From Verrucomicrobia bacterium UBA2970 (GTDB lineage: Bacteria; Verrucomicrobiota; Verrucomicrobiia; Limisphaerales; AAA164-E04), in NCBI GenBank assembly GCA_002348345.1, contig DEAY01000334.1, positions 1 through 35,921 on the forward strand: DNA of 35,921 nt, written 5' to 3'. Position numbers and translations under genes: made by a program. Positions within the stretch are counted from its first letter, which is position 1, and each line of letters opens with the position of its first letter. Below, one piece after another: positions 8,150-16,567 of the stretch. Below the pieces are notes generated by a model that was given only the letters and a program-made list of their open reading frames with translations, made no database searches and had not been told where the DNA came from.

Positions 8150-9178
8150 ATGGGGTCGCGGGAAGCACTTGAAGAGACAACCGCTGCAGGGGGGAAAACG
8201 ATCGACCCCTTGCTTCAAGCCTACCGCTGGATGCTCACAGCCCGTCTCCTTGATGAGAAACTCGCAACGCTCTACCGAGCCGGGCGGATCCACGGAGGCG
8301 TCTTCATGGGCAAAGGGCAGGAAGCCCTAAGTGTTGCCCTCGGCCAAGGCCTCCAGGTAACCGATATCTATGCCCCGCTCATCCGAGACGGTGCGGGCAG
8401 ACTCGCCTTCGGCGAGACCATTCACGATGCCCTGAGGAATTGCTTGGGTTCGCCCCAGGGACCGATGCGGGCCCGGGACGGCAACGTCCACCGGGGGCGC
8501 CCCCGCCAGGGCTATCTTCCCATGCTCAGCCATCTGGGTGCTATGATCTCAGTCGTGGGCGGCATGCTCATGGCCCGACGGATTCAAGGCAAGCCGGTTG
8601 GAGTGGGCGCCACCTGCCTGGGAGACGGGGGCACCTCAACTGGCGCCTTTCACGAGGCCATCAACCTGGCGGCGGTCGAACGATTACCCCTGGTCTTGGT
8701 CATCGCCAACAATCGCTATGCCTATTCCACGCCGACCGAGAAACAATTCGCCTGCCATTCCCTGACCGACAAAGCCATCGGCTATGGAGTCGATAGTCAC
8801 TCGGTTGACGGCACCGACCTCATGGCCTGCCGAAACACTATCTTCGAGGCCATCGATCAAGCCCGGAGGGGACATGGTCCTCAGTTAGTGGTCGCCGATC
8901 TCCTCCGACTCTGTGGCCACGGCGAGCACGATGACGCCCCCTATATCAAGGACCAACTCAAGGCCTCGCCGCTGGGACGAGATTGTCTGGAGGTCGCCGC
9001 AGACCAACTCCTTGGCGAAAGGGTTGCCACCAAAAACCAAATCGAAACCATCCGCCAGGAGATCGTTGAATCGATCGAGACAGCCGTCGCTGAGGTCTCC
9101 CGTGAATCGCTCCCGTGCTTGACTCACTACGATTGGTGTTCCCTTTCCACGCGACGGCTTGCCGATGGGGTGAGCTGA
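8150..9178 (+). CDS. 2-oxo-acid dehydrogenase E1 component, alpha subunit
   Basis: This subunit binds thiamine diphosphate and, with E1-beta, decarboxylates a 2-oxo acid (pyruvate, branched-chain 2-oxo acid or acetoin) and passes the acyl group to lipoyl-E2. The product is 342 residues, typical for a separate alpha subunit. The ThDP/Mg motif runs from GDGGTSTG at 158-165 to IANNRYAYSTP at 185-195. Substrate-channel sequences GRIHGGVFMGKGQEA (45-59) and HRGRPRQGYLP (114-124) are present. The true substrate cannot be fixed from sequence by eye; pyruvate or branched-chain are the likeliest. It is first of three genes, 3 bases upstream of E1-beta. The ATG at 8150 has no clear ribosome binding site and may be leaderless. 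Confidence 0.93.
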   Translation: MGSREALEETTAAGGKTIDPLLQAYRWMLTARLLDEKLATLYRAGRIHGGVFMGKGQEALSVALGQGLQVTDIYAPLIRDGAGRLAFGETIHDALRNCLGSPQGPMRARDGNVHRGRPRQGYLPMLSHLGAMISVVGGMLMARRIQGKPVGVGATCLGDGGTSTGAFHEAINLAAVERLPLVLVIANNRYAYSTPTEKQFACHSLTDKAIGYGVDSHSVDGTDLMACRNTIFEAIDQARRGHGPQLVVADLLRLCGHGEHDDAPYIKDQLKASPLGRDCLEVAADQLLGERVATKNQIETIRQEIVESIETAVAEVSRESLPCLTHYDWCSLSTRRLADGVS

Positions 9179-9181
9179 GGG

Positions 9182-10171
9182 ATGGCCACTCCAAGAAGCT
9201 CGCCCCCTTCAATGACTTACCTCAACGCCATTCGTGATGCCCAGCATCATCTCTTGGAGACCGACCCCCGTGTCTTCATCTATGGTCAAGACGTCGGCGA
9301 ATTCGGAGGTGCATTCAAGGCCACCAAGCACTTGGCAGAACAGTTTCCTCAACGCGTTCTCGATGCGCCGATTAGCGAGGATGCGATGGTGGGAACGGCG
9401 ATCGGGGCTGCCATCGAAGGAATGCGTCCCATCATCGAGATGCAATTTGCCGATTTCTCGACGGTCGGATTCAATCAAATCGTCAATCACGCTGGCGCCT
9501 TCTTCTGGCGAACCGACGTCCCGATTCCGATCACCATTCGGCTTCCAAGCGGCGGCACCTCCGGCGCCGGCCCCTTCCATTCACAGAGTTTGGAAGCGAT
9601 CTATGCCCACTATCCCGGCCTGGTGGTCATGACGCCGGCAACGGTCGAGGATGCCTACAGCATGCTGATCGAAGCGGTCCAAATCAATGATCCCGTTCTC
9701 TTCTGCGAACACAAATACCTTTACTACCACTTGAAAGCCGAGCGTCTCCCGGAGCACAGCCTTCCGGCGGGTCGGGCGCGGGTCGCGCGCCCCGGGCGAG
9801 ACCTCACCGTGGTCACCTACAGCGCCATGCTTCATGAAGTCCTTGAGGCAGCCCACGAATTGGACAGCGAGGGAATCCAACTGGAAGTGATCGACCTTCG
9901 AACCGTCAAACCCATTGATACGGATACGATCATCGCCTCTGTCGCCCGCACCGGAAGACTCCTCTGCGTCGGCGAATCCTGGCCGTGGGGCGGCGTGAAT
10001 GCCGAGGTGGTTTCTCGGGTTGCCGCCGAAGGCTTCCACCTCCTCGACGCCCCTCCCAAGCGGATCAATGCTCAGGACACGCCGATCCCCTACCACCCCG
10101 ACCTATGGTCCGTCCATCGGCCGACGGCTCGAAGCATTCTCATGGCAGCCCGAGAGCTGCTACGCATTTAA
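9182..10171 (+). CDS. 2-oxo-acid dehydrogenase E1 component, beta subunit
   Basis: This is the transketolase-type beta subunit that completes the E1 heterotetramer and contacts E2. The product is 329 residues with a pyrimidine-binding domain (YGQDVGEFGGAFKAT, DAPISEDAMVGTAIGAA, EMQFADFS) and a C-terminal transketolase domain (VIDLRTVKPIDTDTI, GESWPWGGVNAEV). The ATG at 9182 follows a GAGG-like ribosome binding site overlapping the end of E1-alpha. An in-frame ATG at 9212 starts closer to the family N-terminus (MTYLNAIRDA), so the first ten residues could be extra. It sits between E1-alpha (3-base gap) and E2 (14-base gap), confirming an operon. Confidence 0.94.
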   Translation: MATPRSSPPSMTYLNAIRDAQHHLLETDPRVFIYGQDVGEFGGAFKATKHLAEQFPQRVLDAPISEDAMVGTAIGAAIEGMRPIIEMQFADFSTVGFNQIVNHAGAFFWRTDVPIPITIRLPSGGTSGAGPFHSQSLEAIYAHYPGLVVMTPATVEDAYSMLIEAVQINDPVLFCEHKYLYYHLKAERLPEHSLPAGRARVARPGRDLTVVTYSAMLHEVLEAAHELDSEGIQLEVIDLRTVKPIDTDTIIASVARTGRLLCVGESWPWGGVNAEVVSRVAAEGFHLLDAPPKRINAQDTPIPYHPDLWSVHRPTARSILMAARELLRI

Positions 10172-10185
10172 ACCAACTCTTTGCC

Positions 10186-11382
10186 ATGGCCACCACTCCC
10201 ATCCTCATGCCTCAACTTGGCGAATCAATCGCCGAAGCGACGGTGATTGGTTTTCTCGCCCAAACGGGGGATCCCGTCGAAGTCGGTCAGGATATCCTCG
10301 AGGTTGAAACCAACAAAGCGACGCTGAACGTAACCGCACCGATCTCCGGCACCCTCCATTCCTGGCAAGTCGATCTTGACGAATCCTACGCCGTGGGAGC
10401 GGTTCTGGGACAGATCGCCCCCCGATCCCTGGTCGCGGAAAATGCCACTCCATCACCACCGTCTCCCGGGTCGGCTCCCCCCACGCCCGGTCAGGCCGAG
10501 CCACACCAAGAACGCCGCAAGGATCCCGAAGTCAAGCCGACCGTCGGCGGCCTTCCTGTTCCCGCCGAGGGGGCTGTTGTCACTTATCTCTCTCCAAGAC
10601 TCAAAGGACGCATGCATGAACTCGGACTTCGCAGCGCCGATCTGGCCGGGATCGCAGGATCGGGTGCCGGAGGGAGAATTACCATTCAAGATTTCGAACG
10701 GTTCATTGACAGCCTTGAAAAGACAGAGCTCAGCGAAGCCTCGCCCATGCGGGTTGCGGTTGCCGATGCGATGCGACGGAGCTGGACCCGACCCTTGGCG
10801 ACCGCAGGATTGTCGGTCGCTCTCGATCGACTCCTCCAACATCGAGCGTCTCAGGACCCGAAACCGGGGCCAACACTTTATGCAATTCGAGCCCTGGCGA
10901 TGGCACTCCGAGAAAACAGCGCCCCGGCCGGCCGCCTCATCGGCAAGAACATCTCCCACCCCCAAAGCATAGATATCGGATTCGCGGTCGAGGTCGAGGA
11001 CGGCGTTCTCGTGCCGGTGCTCAGGAGGGCAGACTCCCGAACCCTTGCCGAACTGCTTCCCGAGTATCAAGCGCTCATGCAGCAAGCCCGGGAGCGGACC
11101 CTTCCCGCCACAGCAACTACCCGATCAATCGCGACGGTGACCAATTTCGGAAGTTTCGGATTAACCTGGGCAACCCCCATTCCTCTTCCCGAACAGAATC
11201 TGGTCATGGGCCTCGGAGCCGGGCAGAAACAACCCCTCTGGGACGACGAGGCCGCCAAGTTTGTCCCTCAGATCGAGGCGAACCTCACCCTCAGCTTCGA
11301 CCATCGGGTGCTCGACGGGGGAGCGGCGGGCCGCCTGCTCACTCGAGTCGCCTCGCTGATGAACGCTCCCGGGGATCTCTAG
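10186..11382 (+). CDS. Dihydrolipoamide acyltransferase (E2)
   Basis: E2 is the core of the complex and transfers the acyl group from its lipoyl arm to coenzyme A. I choose the ATG at 10186 (398 residues), because the lipoyl domain begins immediately there; the longer frame starting at 9985 reads through E1-beta sequence. Domains in order are a single lipoyl domain (1-80, lipoyl lysine K44 in ETNKAT), a Pro-rich linker (about 85-130), an E3/E1-binding domain (about 134-175, SPRLKGRMHELG...GAGGRI) and the CAT catalytic domain (about 187-398) with DHRVLDGG at 372-379, giving catalytic H373 and D377. No E3 gene follows, so it must use a dihydrolipoamide dehydrogenase encoded elsewhere. Downstream is the decayed Trx/PDZ locus. 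Confidence 0.94.
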   Translation: MATTPILMPQLGESIAEATVIGFLAQTGDPVEVGQDILEVETNKATLNVTAPISGTLHSWQVDLDESYAVGAVLGQIAPRSLVAENATPSPPSPGSAPPTPGQAEPHQERRKDPEVKPTVGGLPVPAEGAVVTYLSPRLKGRMHELGLRSADLAGIAGSGAGGRITIQDFERFIDSLEKTELSEASPMRVAVADAMRRSWTRPLATAGLSVALDRLLQHRASQDPKPGPTLYAIRALAMALRENSAPAGRLIGKNISHPQSIDIGFAVEVEDGVLVPVLRRADSRTLAELLPEYQALMQQARERTLPATATTRSIATVTNFGSFGLTWATPIPLPEQNLVMGLGAGQKQPLWDDEAAKFVPQIEANLTLSFDHRVLDGGAAGRLLTRVASLMNAPGDL

Positions 11383-11494
11383 CAGGGGATCCGGGATTCC
11401 GTTGCCACCACCGCCAAATCGATTAGAACCCCTCTCGAATGGGCGTCAAAATAGCCTGGCCGAATCCGATTCGATCGCGCCACCCTCTACCCGT

Positions 11495-12442
11495 ATGAAT
11501 GGGCTCCCTGATTGGTTCCATCACGGCCAAATCGCTATTGGATTGGGAATCTTTTTACCGGTCACGACCCTGTTCACTGCCGGGGACCGGGACACAAAGG
11601 TGCGAGCGGACAAAACCCAGGTCGAATCCGCCGGCCAATGGTTTTAAAACGACCTGGACCGAGCGCTCCAGGAAGGCCGCAAGACCGAAAAGCCCCTGCT
11701 CGTGACCCTTCGTTGTATCCCATGAGACGCTTGCTCAGCATTTGACGGGCAGGCGGTCCGTCTTGAATCGGATTTGAAGGACATCATGCGGCACTTCGTA
11801 CGGGCCCGCCTGATCCAATGCAATTCCCTCGCCCTAGAACTCTTTCAATTTGATTACGACCTGACCTTCGCGGCCTTTTTCCTGAATGCCGACAAAACCA
11901 TTTATGGATGATTCGGCACTCGATCCAGCGCCCGAGAGGCATCCCGGGATATTTCGATCGAGGGCTTCCGAAAGGCCATGGAGGGCGCCCTGCTCCTGCG
12001 TCAAGCCAACGCCCCCACGACCTTATCGGTCCGAGTCAAACGGGGGGAGGTTCTTCTCAACCTACCAATCCCCCTTTCCTCGACGTGGCAACAGGAACGC
12101 GACCTCTCGTGGCGAACCACCAGTTGGGATCTTCGTCGCATCGCAACGGGGGGTTTACTCCTCGAGTCCCTCAGTCACGGACAACGACAAGCCGCCGGCC
12201 TCCATTCGAATCAACTCGGCTTGAGGGTGGAGCATGTGGGACAGCATGGGGACCACGGGGTCGCCAAGAGAGCCGGCTTTCAGAAAAACGACATCATCAT
12301 CTCGTTCGATCATCAGACCCAGGCGTGGCGAGAGACCGCGCTCTTTGCCCATATTCTGCGAACCCGCCGCTCCGGAGCGGTCGTTCCAGTCACCGTGCTT
12401 CGAAAGGGGCACCCACACCGATTCGAACCTCGAATCCAATAG
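11495..12442 (+). pseudogene. Decayed Trx/PDZ-domain (seleno)protein gene with three in-frame stops
   Basis: One reading frame from ATG 11495 to TAG 12442 carries a coherent protein interrupted by TAA at 11645-11647 (codon 51), TGA at 11723-11725 (codon 77) and TGA at 11909-11911 (codon 139), with no frameshift. The first part is thioredoxin-like: KPLLVTLRCIP, then the TGA, then DACSAFDGQA, later FQFDYDLTFAAFFLNAD. The last part is a PDZ domain (LRVEHVGQHGDHGVAKRAGF). From memory this matches a PVC family in which the motif is RCVPC or RCVPU followed by an acidic residue, Ala/Glu and Cys, with U as selenocysteine. The TGA at codon 77 is thus plausibly an ancestral Sec codon. The TAA and the TGA at the YGxFG site (CGA to TGA) look like nonsense mutations. 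A middle segment (first PDZ and a CxxCH-type region of longer relatives) appears missing. I call it a pseudogene. Confidence 0.7.
11744..11762 (+). promoter_or_regulatory. Candidate bacterial SECIS-like hairpin after the codon-77 TGA
   Basis: GACGGG (11744-11749) pairs with TCCGTC (11757-11762), five Watson-Crick pairs plus one closing G-U, around the 7-base loop CAGGCGG. The loop starts 24 bases after the TGA at 11723-11725. Bacterial SECIS elements are short stem-loops placed about 16-37 bases beyond the UGA with G residues in the loop, so geometry and loop content fit. The stem is short, and G+C-rich coding DNA yields such hairpins by chance. Confidence 0.35.
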
Positions 12443-12598
12443 GCGGCCCGATCCAAAACAAGAACCGCCGCCGCCAGGGCAAGATTCAATCGGTCTGGAG
12501 TGCCAATCGCTGCGCCCCCCGTCCGAATCATTCGCCCATCAGATCGCCACACTTTTGGTTTGTCGCCAATCCCCAATCCAGGCAATCTCTCCCCCTTT

Positions 12599-13924
12599 AT
12601 GCGGGCATTGAACGTGGCGATCATCGGTGGCGGAACCGTCGGTTGTGGTGTTTACCAGGCACTCCAACGGAACGGCACCCTCATGGCCGCCCGGATCGGC
12701 ACAGCGCTCAAGGTCCGGCACGTCGTCGTCCGGAAAAAACGCAAGCGCCGGAGCGTCGCCATTCCCTCGGAAGTTCTGACGACGGATTGGGAATCAGCCA
12801 TTCGAGATCCAGAAGTCCAAATCGTCGTCGAACTCATCGGCGGAACGACGACGGCAAGACGGGTCGTGGAAACGGCGCTCCGACTCAAGAAACCCGTCAT
12901 CACCGCCAATAAAGCACTGCTTTCCGCACACGGCAAATCTCTCTTCGGACTGGCCGCCCGCCACCAGGTGGGACTCTATTACGAGGCCAGTGTCGCAGGT
13001 GGAATCCCCATCATCAAGGCCTTGCGGGAGAGTCTGGTCGGTAACCGATTCACCCAAATCTACGGGATCCTGAACGGGACCTGCAATTACATCCTCACTC
13101 GGATGGAATCGGGCGGAGAACCCTTTGATGAAGTCTTGCTCGACGCCCAGCGACGGGGGTATGCCGAAGCCGAGGCTTCCCTCGACATCGACGGCCTCGA
13201 TGCCATGCACAAGGCGGGCCTGATTGCCTCCATCGCTCACGGATTCTGGGTCCCTCCACGAGCGATTCACGTCGAAGGCATCGGTGGGATCTCCGTCCTC
13301 GACATCGAGTTTGCCGAGAAACTCGGCTATCGAATCCGACTCCTGGCCACCATCTGTCCCTGCGGCGAACGCTCTTCGGTGTCCGCTTCGAAGCCTCGAA
13401 TTCAGGTTTCCGTCTGCCCGACCCTGATTCCCAAATCCCATGTTCTTGCCAGTGTGAATGGTGTCTTCAATGCGGTCTACGTCAATGGGGATGTGGTCGG
13501 AGAGACCCTCTTCTATGGCCAGGGAGCCGGCCAAGATGCCACCGCCAGCGCGGTCTTGAGTGACGTCGCCGATGCCGCTCTTGATCTGGCCTCATCGTCC
13601 CCTGCCCGCGTGGCTCCGTTTCAGCCCTACGCGAGCGGGAGCGACGTCATCCCTTGGAAGGAAGTGGTCAGCGAATACTACATGCGCCTTTCGGTCGTTG
13701 ACAAACCCGGCACGATGGCCCAGATCGCAACCGTCCTGGCCGAGGAGGGAATCGGGATTTCCTCGATCGTGCAACCCGAAGGCCACGAGGGAGGCATCGG
13801 ACCGTTGATTCTCATGATCCATGATGCCACCACGGGCATCATTCAACATGCGACGAAGCGGATCAGTCGCCTCAAGGTGGTGAAGGGGAAACCGCAATTG
13901 ATTCGGGTCGAACACTTTCACTAA
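12599..13924 (+). CDS. hom: Homoserine dehydrogenase
   Basis: This enzyme reduces aspartate semialdehyde to homoserine with NAD(P)H, the branch point toward threonine and methionine. I use the ATG at 12599 (441 residues), because the Rossmann motif NVAIIGGGTVGCGV begins at residue 5; the longer frame from 12500 adds 33 unrelated residues. Further landmarks are ITANKALL (101-108), the signature EASVAGGIPIIKALRE (129-144), NGTCNYILTRM (159-169) and DIDGLDAMHKAG (196-207) with the catalytic Lys K205. A C-terminal ACT domain (about 360-441, LSVVDKPGTMAQIA) suggests feedback control by threonine, as in the Gram-positive-type enzyme. It is monofunctional; aspartokinase is a separate gene two positions downstream. 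thrC starts 4 bases after its stop. Confidence 0.97.
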   Translation: MRALNVAIIGGGTVGCGVYQALQRNGTLMAARIGTALKVRHVVVRKKRKRRSVAIPSEVLTTDWESAIRDPEVQIVVELIGGTTTARRVVETALRLKKPVITANKALLSAHGKSLFGLAARHQVGLYYEASVAGGIPIIKALRESLVGNRFTQIYGILNGTCNYILTRMESGGEPFDEVLLDAQRRGYAEAEASLDIDGLDAMHKAGLIASIAHGFWVPPRAIHVEGIGGISVLDIEFAEKLGYRIRLLATICPCGERSSVSASKPRIQVSVCPTLIPKSHVLASVNGVFNAVYVNGDVVGETLFYGQGAGQDATASAVLSDVADAALDLASSSPARVAPFQPYASGSDVIPWKEVVSEYYMRLSVVDKPGTMAQIATVLAEEGIGISSIVQPEGHEGGIGPLILMIHDATTGIIQHATKRISRLKVVKGKPQLIRVEHFH

Positions 13925-13928
13925 AGCC

Positions 13929-15017
13929 ATGTCCCCATCCCCTCTATTGCAATCCGCTGACCGCTGGCAGGGCGTCATTCACCGCTACGCGAAGTATCTT
14001 CCCGTGACCGACGCCACCCCCCGGATCTCACTTTCCGAGGGGAACACGCCATTGGTTCGGGTCGACCATTTCGTCGAAGCCATCGGGGGCAAGTTTTCCC
14101 TCTTCCTCAAGTACGAAGGCCTCAATCCGACCGCCTCGTTCAAAGATCGCGGGATGACCCTCGCGATCAGCAAGGCGTGCGAAAAAGGAGCCGAGGTCGT
14201 CGCCTGTGCGAGCACGGGGAACACATCCGCCGCCGCCGCCGCCTACTCCGCGAGGGCGAAGCTGAAGTGTGTCGTCATCCTACCCCACGGAAACATCGCG
14301 ATGGGCAAACTCTCTCAGGCCCTGATCTACGGAGCCGAGACCATCGCCATCCGCGGGAATTTCGATGATGCGCTGCGGATCGTTCGTGAACTCGGCGGGA
14401 CCGGCCGAGTCGAAGTCGTCAACAGCATCAACCCGGTCCGGATCGAGGGGCAAAAAACGGCCGCTTTTGAGATCTGCGATCAACTGGGTCGAGCGCCTGA
14501 TTTTCATTTCCTACCGGTTGGAAATGCTGGAAACATCACCGCCTACTGGCGGGGTTTCCAAGAATACGCCGATCGAGGATTGGTCGAGACCACCCCCCGT
14601 CTCATGGGATGGCAGGCGGCGGGCGCCGCCCCCCTGGTTGAAGGGAAGCCGGTGGCGCAACCGGAGACCATTGCCACGGCGATTCGAATCGGCAATCCCG
14701 CGAGCTGGCAGGGCGCTGAGACGGCGGTCCGTGAATCACAAGGCGGGATTGACAAGGTCACCGACGAAGAAATCCTCCACGCCTACAAGACCATTGCTCA
14801 AACCGAAGGCATTCTGGCTGAACCCGCTTCGGCAGCACCCCTCGCCGGCTTGATTCGTGCCGTCCACAATCAGTCGATTCCCGAGGGGAGCCTGGTCACC
14901 GCCACCATGACCGGCCACGGGCTCAAGGATCCCGACCGTGCTCTGAAAACCGCTGGAGTCGAACCCACGGTGGTGGATCCTTCGACCTCGGCGGTGATGA
15001 AATCAATTGGCATGTAG
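13929..15017 (+). CDS. thrC: Threonine synthase
   Basis: This PLP enzyme converts O-phosphohomoserine to threonine. The product is 362 residues, the short class without the long N-terminal domain of plant or E. coli ThrC. The PLP lysine is K72 in TASFKDRGM. CASTGNTSAAAAAY forms the substrate loop, and LPVGNAGNITAYW binds the PLP phosphate. The C-terminal VTATMTGHGLKDPD is typical of the family. It starts 4 bases after hom and lies 24 bases before lysC, so hom-thrC-lysC form one operon. Homoserine kinase (thrB) is not in the window. Confidence 0.97.
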   Translation: MSPSPLLQSADRWQGVIHRYAKYLPVTDATPRISLSEGNTPLVRVDHFVEAIGGKFSLFLKYEGLNPTASFKDRGMTLAISKACEKGAEVVACASTGNTSAAAAAYSARAKLKCVVILPHGNIAMGKLSQALIYGAETIAIRGNFDDALRIVRELGGTGRVEVVNSINPVRIEGQKTAAFEICDQLGRAPDFHFLPVGNAGNITAYWRGFQEYADRGLVETTPRLMGWQAAGAAPLVEGKPVAQPETIATAIRIGNPASWQGAETAVRESQGGIDKVTDEEILHAYKTIAQTEGILAEPASAAPLAGLIRAVHNQSIPEGSLVTATMTGHGLKDPDRALKTAGVEPTVVDPSTSAVMKSIGM

Positions 15018-15041
15018 GCCTTAGTTTAGGGTTTTCTCCAA

Positions 15042-16256
15042 ATGGCTCTCATCGTTCAAAAGTATGGCGGCACCTCCGTCAAAGACACCGATCGGATCAA
15101 GAAGGTCGCCCAACGGGTCGCCGATTATCGCAAGCGAGGCGACCAGATCATCGTGGTGGTCTCAGCCATGGGAGGCGTGACCGATCGCTTAATCGGCCTG
15201 GCCAACGAGATCATGCCCGAGCCGACGGAACGGGAGATGGACATGCTTCTCGCGACCGGCGAGCAAACCACCATCGCCCTCATGGCGATGGCCCTCAACC
15301 AGCTTGATGTCTCCGCGGTCTCTCTCACCGGCGCCCAGGCCGGAATCGTGACCGATGGAGTGCATACCAAAGCCAAGATCCGAAACATCACGCCCAGGCA
15401 AGTTCATCAAATGCTGGACGAAGGGAAGGTCGTGATCGTCGCCGGATTCCAGGGCCAAACCGCTGAGGGTCACATCACCACCCTGGGGCGGGGAGGATCG
15501 GACCTGACCGCCATCGCTATCGCCTCGGCCGTCAAGGCCGACCTCTGTCAAATCTACACCGATGTCGACGGGGTCTACACGACCGATCCCCGACTCGTTC
15601 CCAACGCAAAAAAACTCGACGAGATCTCCTATGACGAGATGCTCGAATTGGCGAGCGCCGGCGCAAAGGTCATGCAGAGCCGGTCCGTCGAGTTCGCCAA
15701 GAAATTTGGAGTCCCGTTTGAAGTTCGTTCTAGCCTGAATCAAAACCCCGGCACGATCGTGAAAGAAGAAACCGCCAACATGGAGAACGTCGTCGTTCGC
15801 GGCGTCTCCCTCGACAAGAACCAAGCCAAAGTCACCCTCGTCGGCGTTCCGGACCGACCCGGAGTCGCGTCAAGAATCTTCAAAGCGTTGAGCCAAGCCG
15901 CGGTCAACGTCGACATGATTGTTCAAAACGTCGGCCATGGGGATAAGCCCGCCACCGACCTGTCCTTCACCGTCGAGCGGGGTGATCTCCCCAAATCCCA
16001 ACGGGTGATCGATGAGCTTCGCGAAGACATTGGATTCACCAAAGTGGTGGCTCAGGCCGAGATGGGCAAGCTCTCGGTCGTGGGCGTCGGGATGAAGAGT
16101 CACTCCGGGATTGCCGCCAAACTCTTCGAGATCCTCTCGGAACAACGAATCAACATCGACATGATTTCCACCAGCGAGATCAAGATCTCTGTCGTGATCT
16201 CGCTGGCTCAAGCTGAGGAAGCCCTGAAGGCGGCGCATCAGGCGTTCATCGGCTAG
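15042..16256 (+). CDS. lysC: Aspartokinase
   Basis: This kinase phosphorylates aspartate, the committed step to lysine, threonine and methionine. The product is 404 residues, the monofunctional short form. The amino-acid kinase domain (1-245) opens with VQKYGGTSV and has TLGRGGSDLTA at 147-157 and TDVDGVYTTDP at 173-183. Two ACT domains follow (about 262-330 and 342-404), so allosteric inhibition by lysine and/or threonine is expected. An in-frame ATG at 15780 (M247, MENVVVRGVSLDKN) falls exactly where the internally initiated regulatory beta subunit begins in alpha2-beta2 aspartokinases such as that of Corynebacterium, so a second product is possible. It ends the hom-thrC-lysC operon. Confidence 0.97.
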   Translation: MALIVQKYGGTSVKDTDRIKKVAQRVADYRKRGDQIIVVVSAMGGVTDRLIGLANEIMPEPTEREMDMLLATGEQTTIALMAMALNQLDVSAVSLTGAQAGIVTDGVHTKAKIRNITPRQVHQMLDEGKVVIVAGFQGQTAEGHITTLGRGGSDLTAIAIASAVKADLCQIYTDVDGVYTTDPRLVPNAKKLDEISYDEMLELASAGAKVMQSRSVEFAKKFGVPFEVRSSLNQNPGTIVKEETANMENVVVRGVSLDKNQAKVTLVGVPDRPGVASRIFKALSQAAVNVDMIVQNVGHGDKPATDLSFTVERGDLPKSQRVIDELREDIGFTKVVAQAEMGKLSVVGVGMKSHSGIAAKLFEILSEQRINIDMISTSEIKISVVISLAQAEEALKAAHQAFIG

Positions 16257-16567
16257 ACCCTCTCTTTTCTCTCGTTACCAATGGTCACAAGGGACCTCGG
16301 AAAGAAGGCGTCGATTCCGTTCATGAGGACCATCGGAAAGGGTCCAGAGCCCCAGGGAAACCGTCCCCCTCAACCGGTTCCAAGACGCCGAAGCCGACCG
16401 AGCCTATCCTGATGGGCCGAAAATCTACCCAGGACCGATCAACCCTGTAACGCTCCGCTGGTCCATCCCGTATATTACTACAAAACGATTGTTGACCCAA
16501 AAGATCTGAGGATTGTCCCCAGCTTTCTTTTGACGAGCGGCGGTTTTTTTCGCACCTTTTTTTACAC
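16257..16567. other. Intergenic region between lysC and the TolC-family gene
   Basis: These 311 bases hold no open frame I can support and no tRNA. A small hairpin (GGACC ... GGTCC around 16327-16347) lies after lysC but lacks a T tract, so it is not a convincing terminator. Two seven-base T tracts sit within the last 30 bases before the ATG at 16568, giving a U-rich leader with no Shine-Dalgarno sequence. The region must hold the TolC-family promoter, but I see no pair of elements good enough to mark. Confidence 0.5.

Noticed and set aside
9985..10185. N-terminal extension of E2
   Set aside because: The added 67 residues are E1-beta sequence in another frame, while the lipoyl domain begins at the ATG at 10186.
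11909..11911. Second TGA in the Trx/PDZ locus as a further selenocysteine codon
   Set aside because: It lies in YG-x-FG, where relatives as I recall them have Arg, and a CGA to TGA change explains it; no redox motif surrounds it.
12415..12440. tRNA T-arm-like GATTCGAACC sequence
   Set aside because: It lies in the end of the Trx/PDZ frame and no acceptor, D or anticodon arms can be formed around it.
11908..12912. 334-codon plus-strand open frame across the Trx/PDZ locus and into hom
   Set aside because: Its product is Arg/Pro/His-rich low-complexity sequence; the overlapping frame carries the PDZ domain and hom.
16530..16560. Two T7 tracts before the TolC gene as terminators
   Set aside because: No G+C-rich hairpin precedes either tract.
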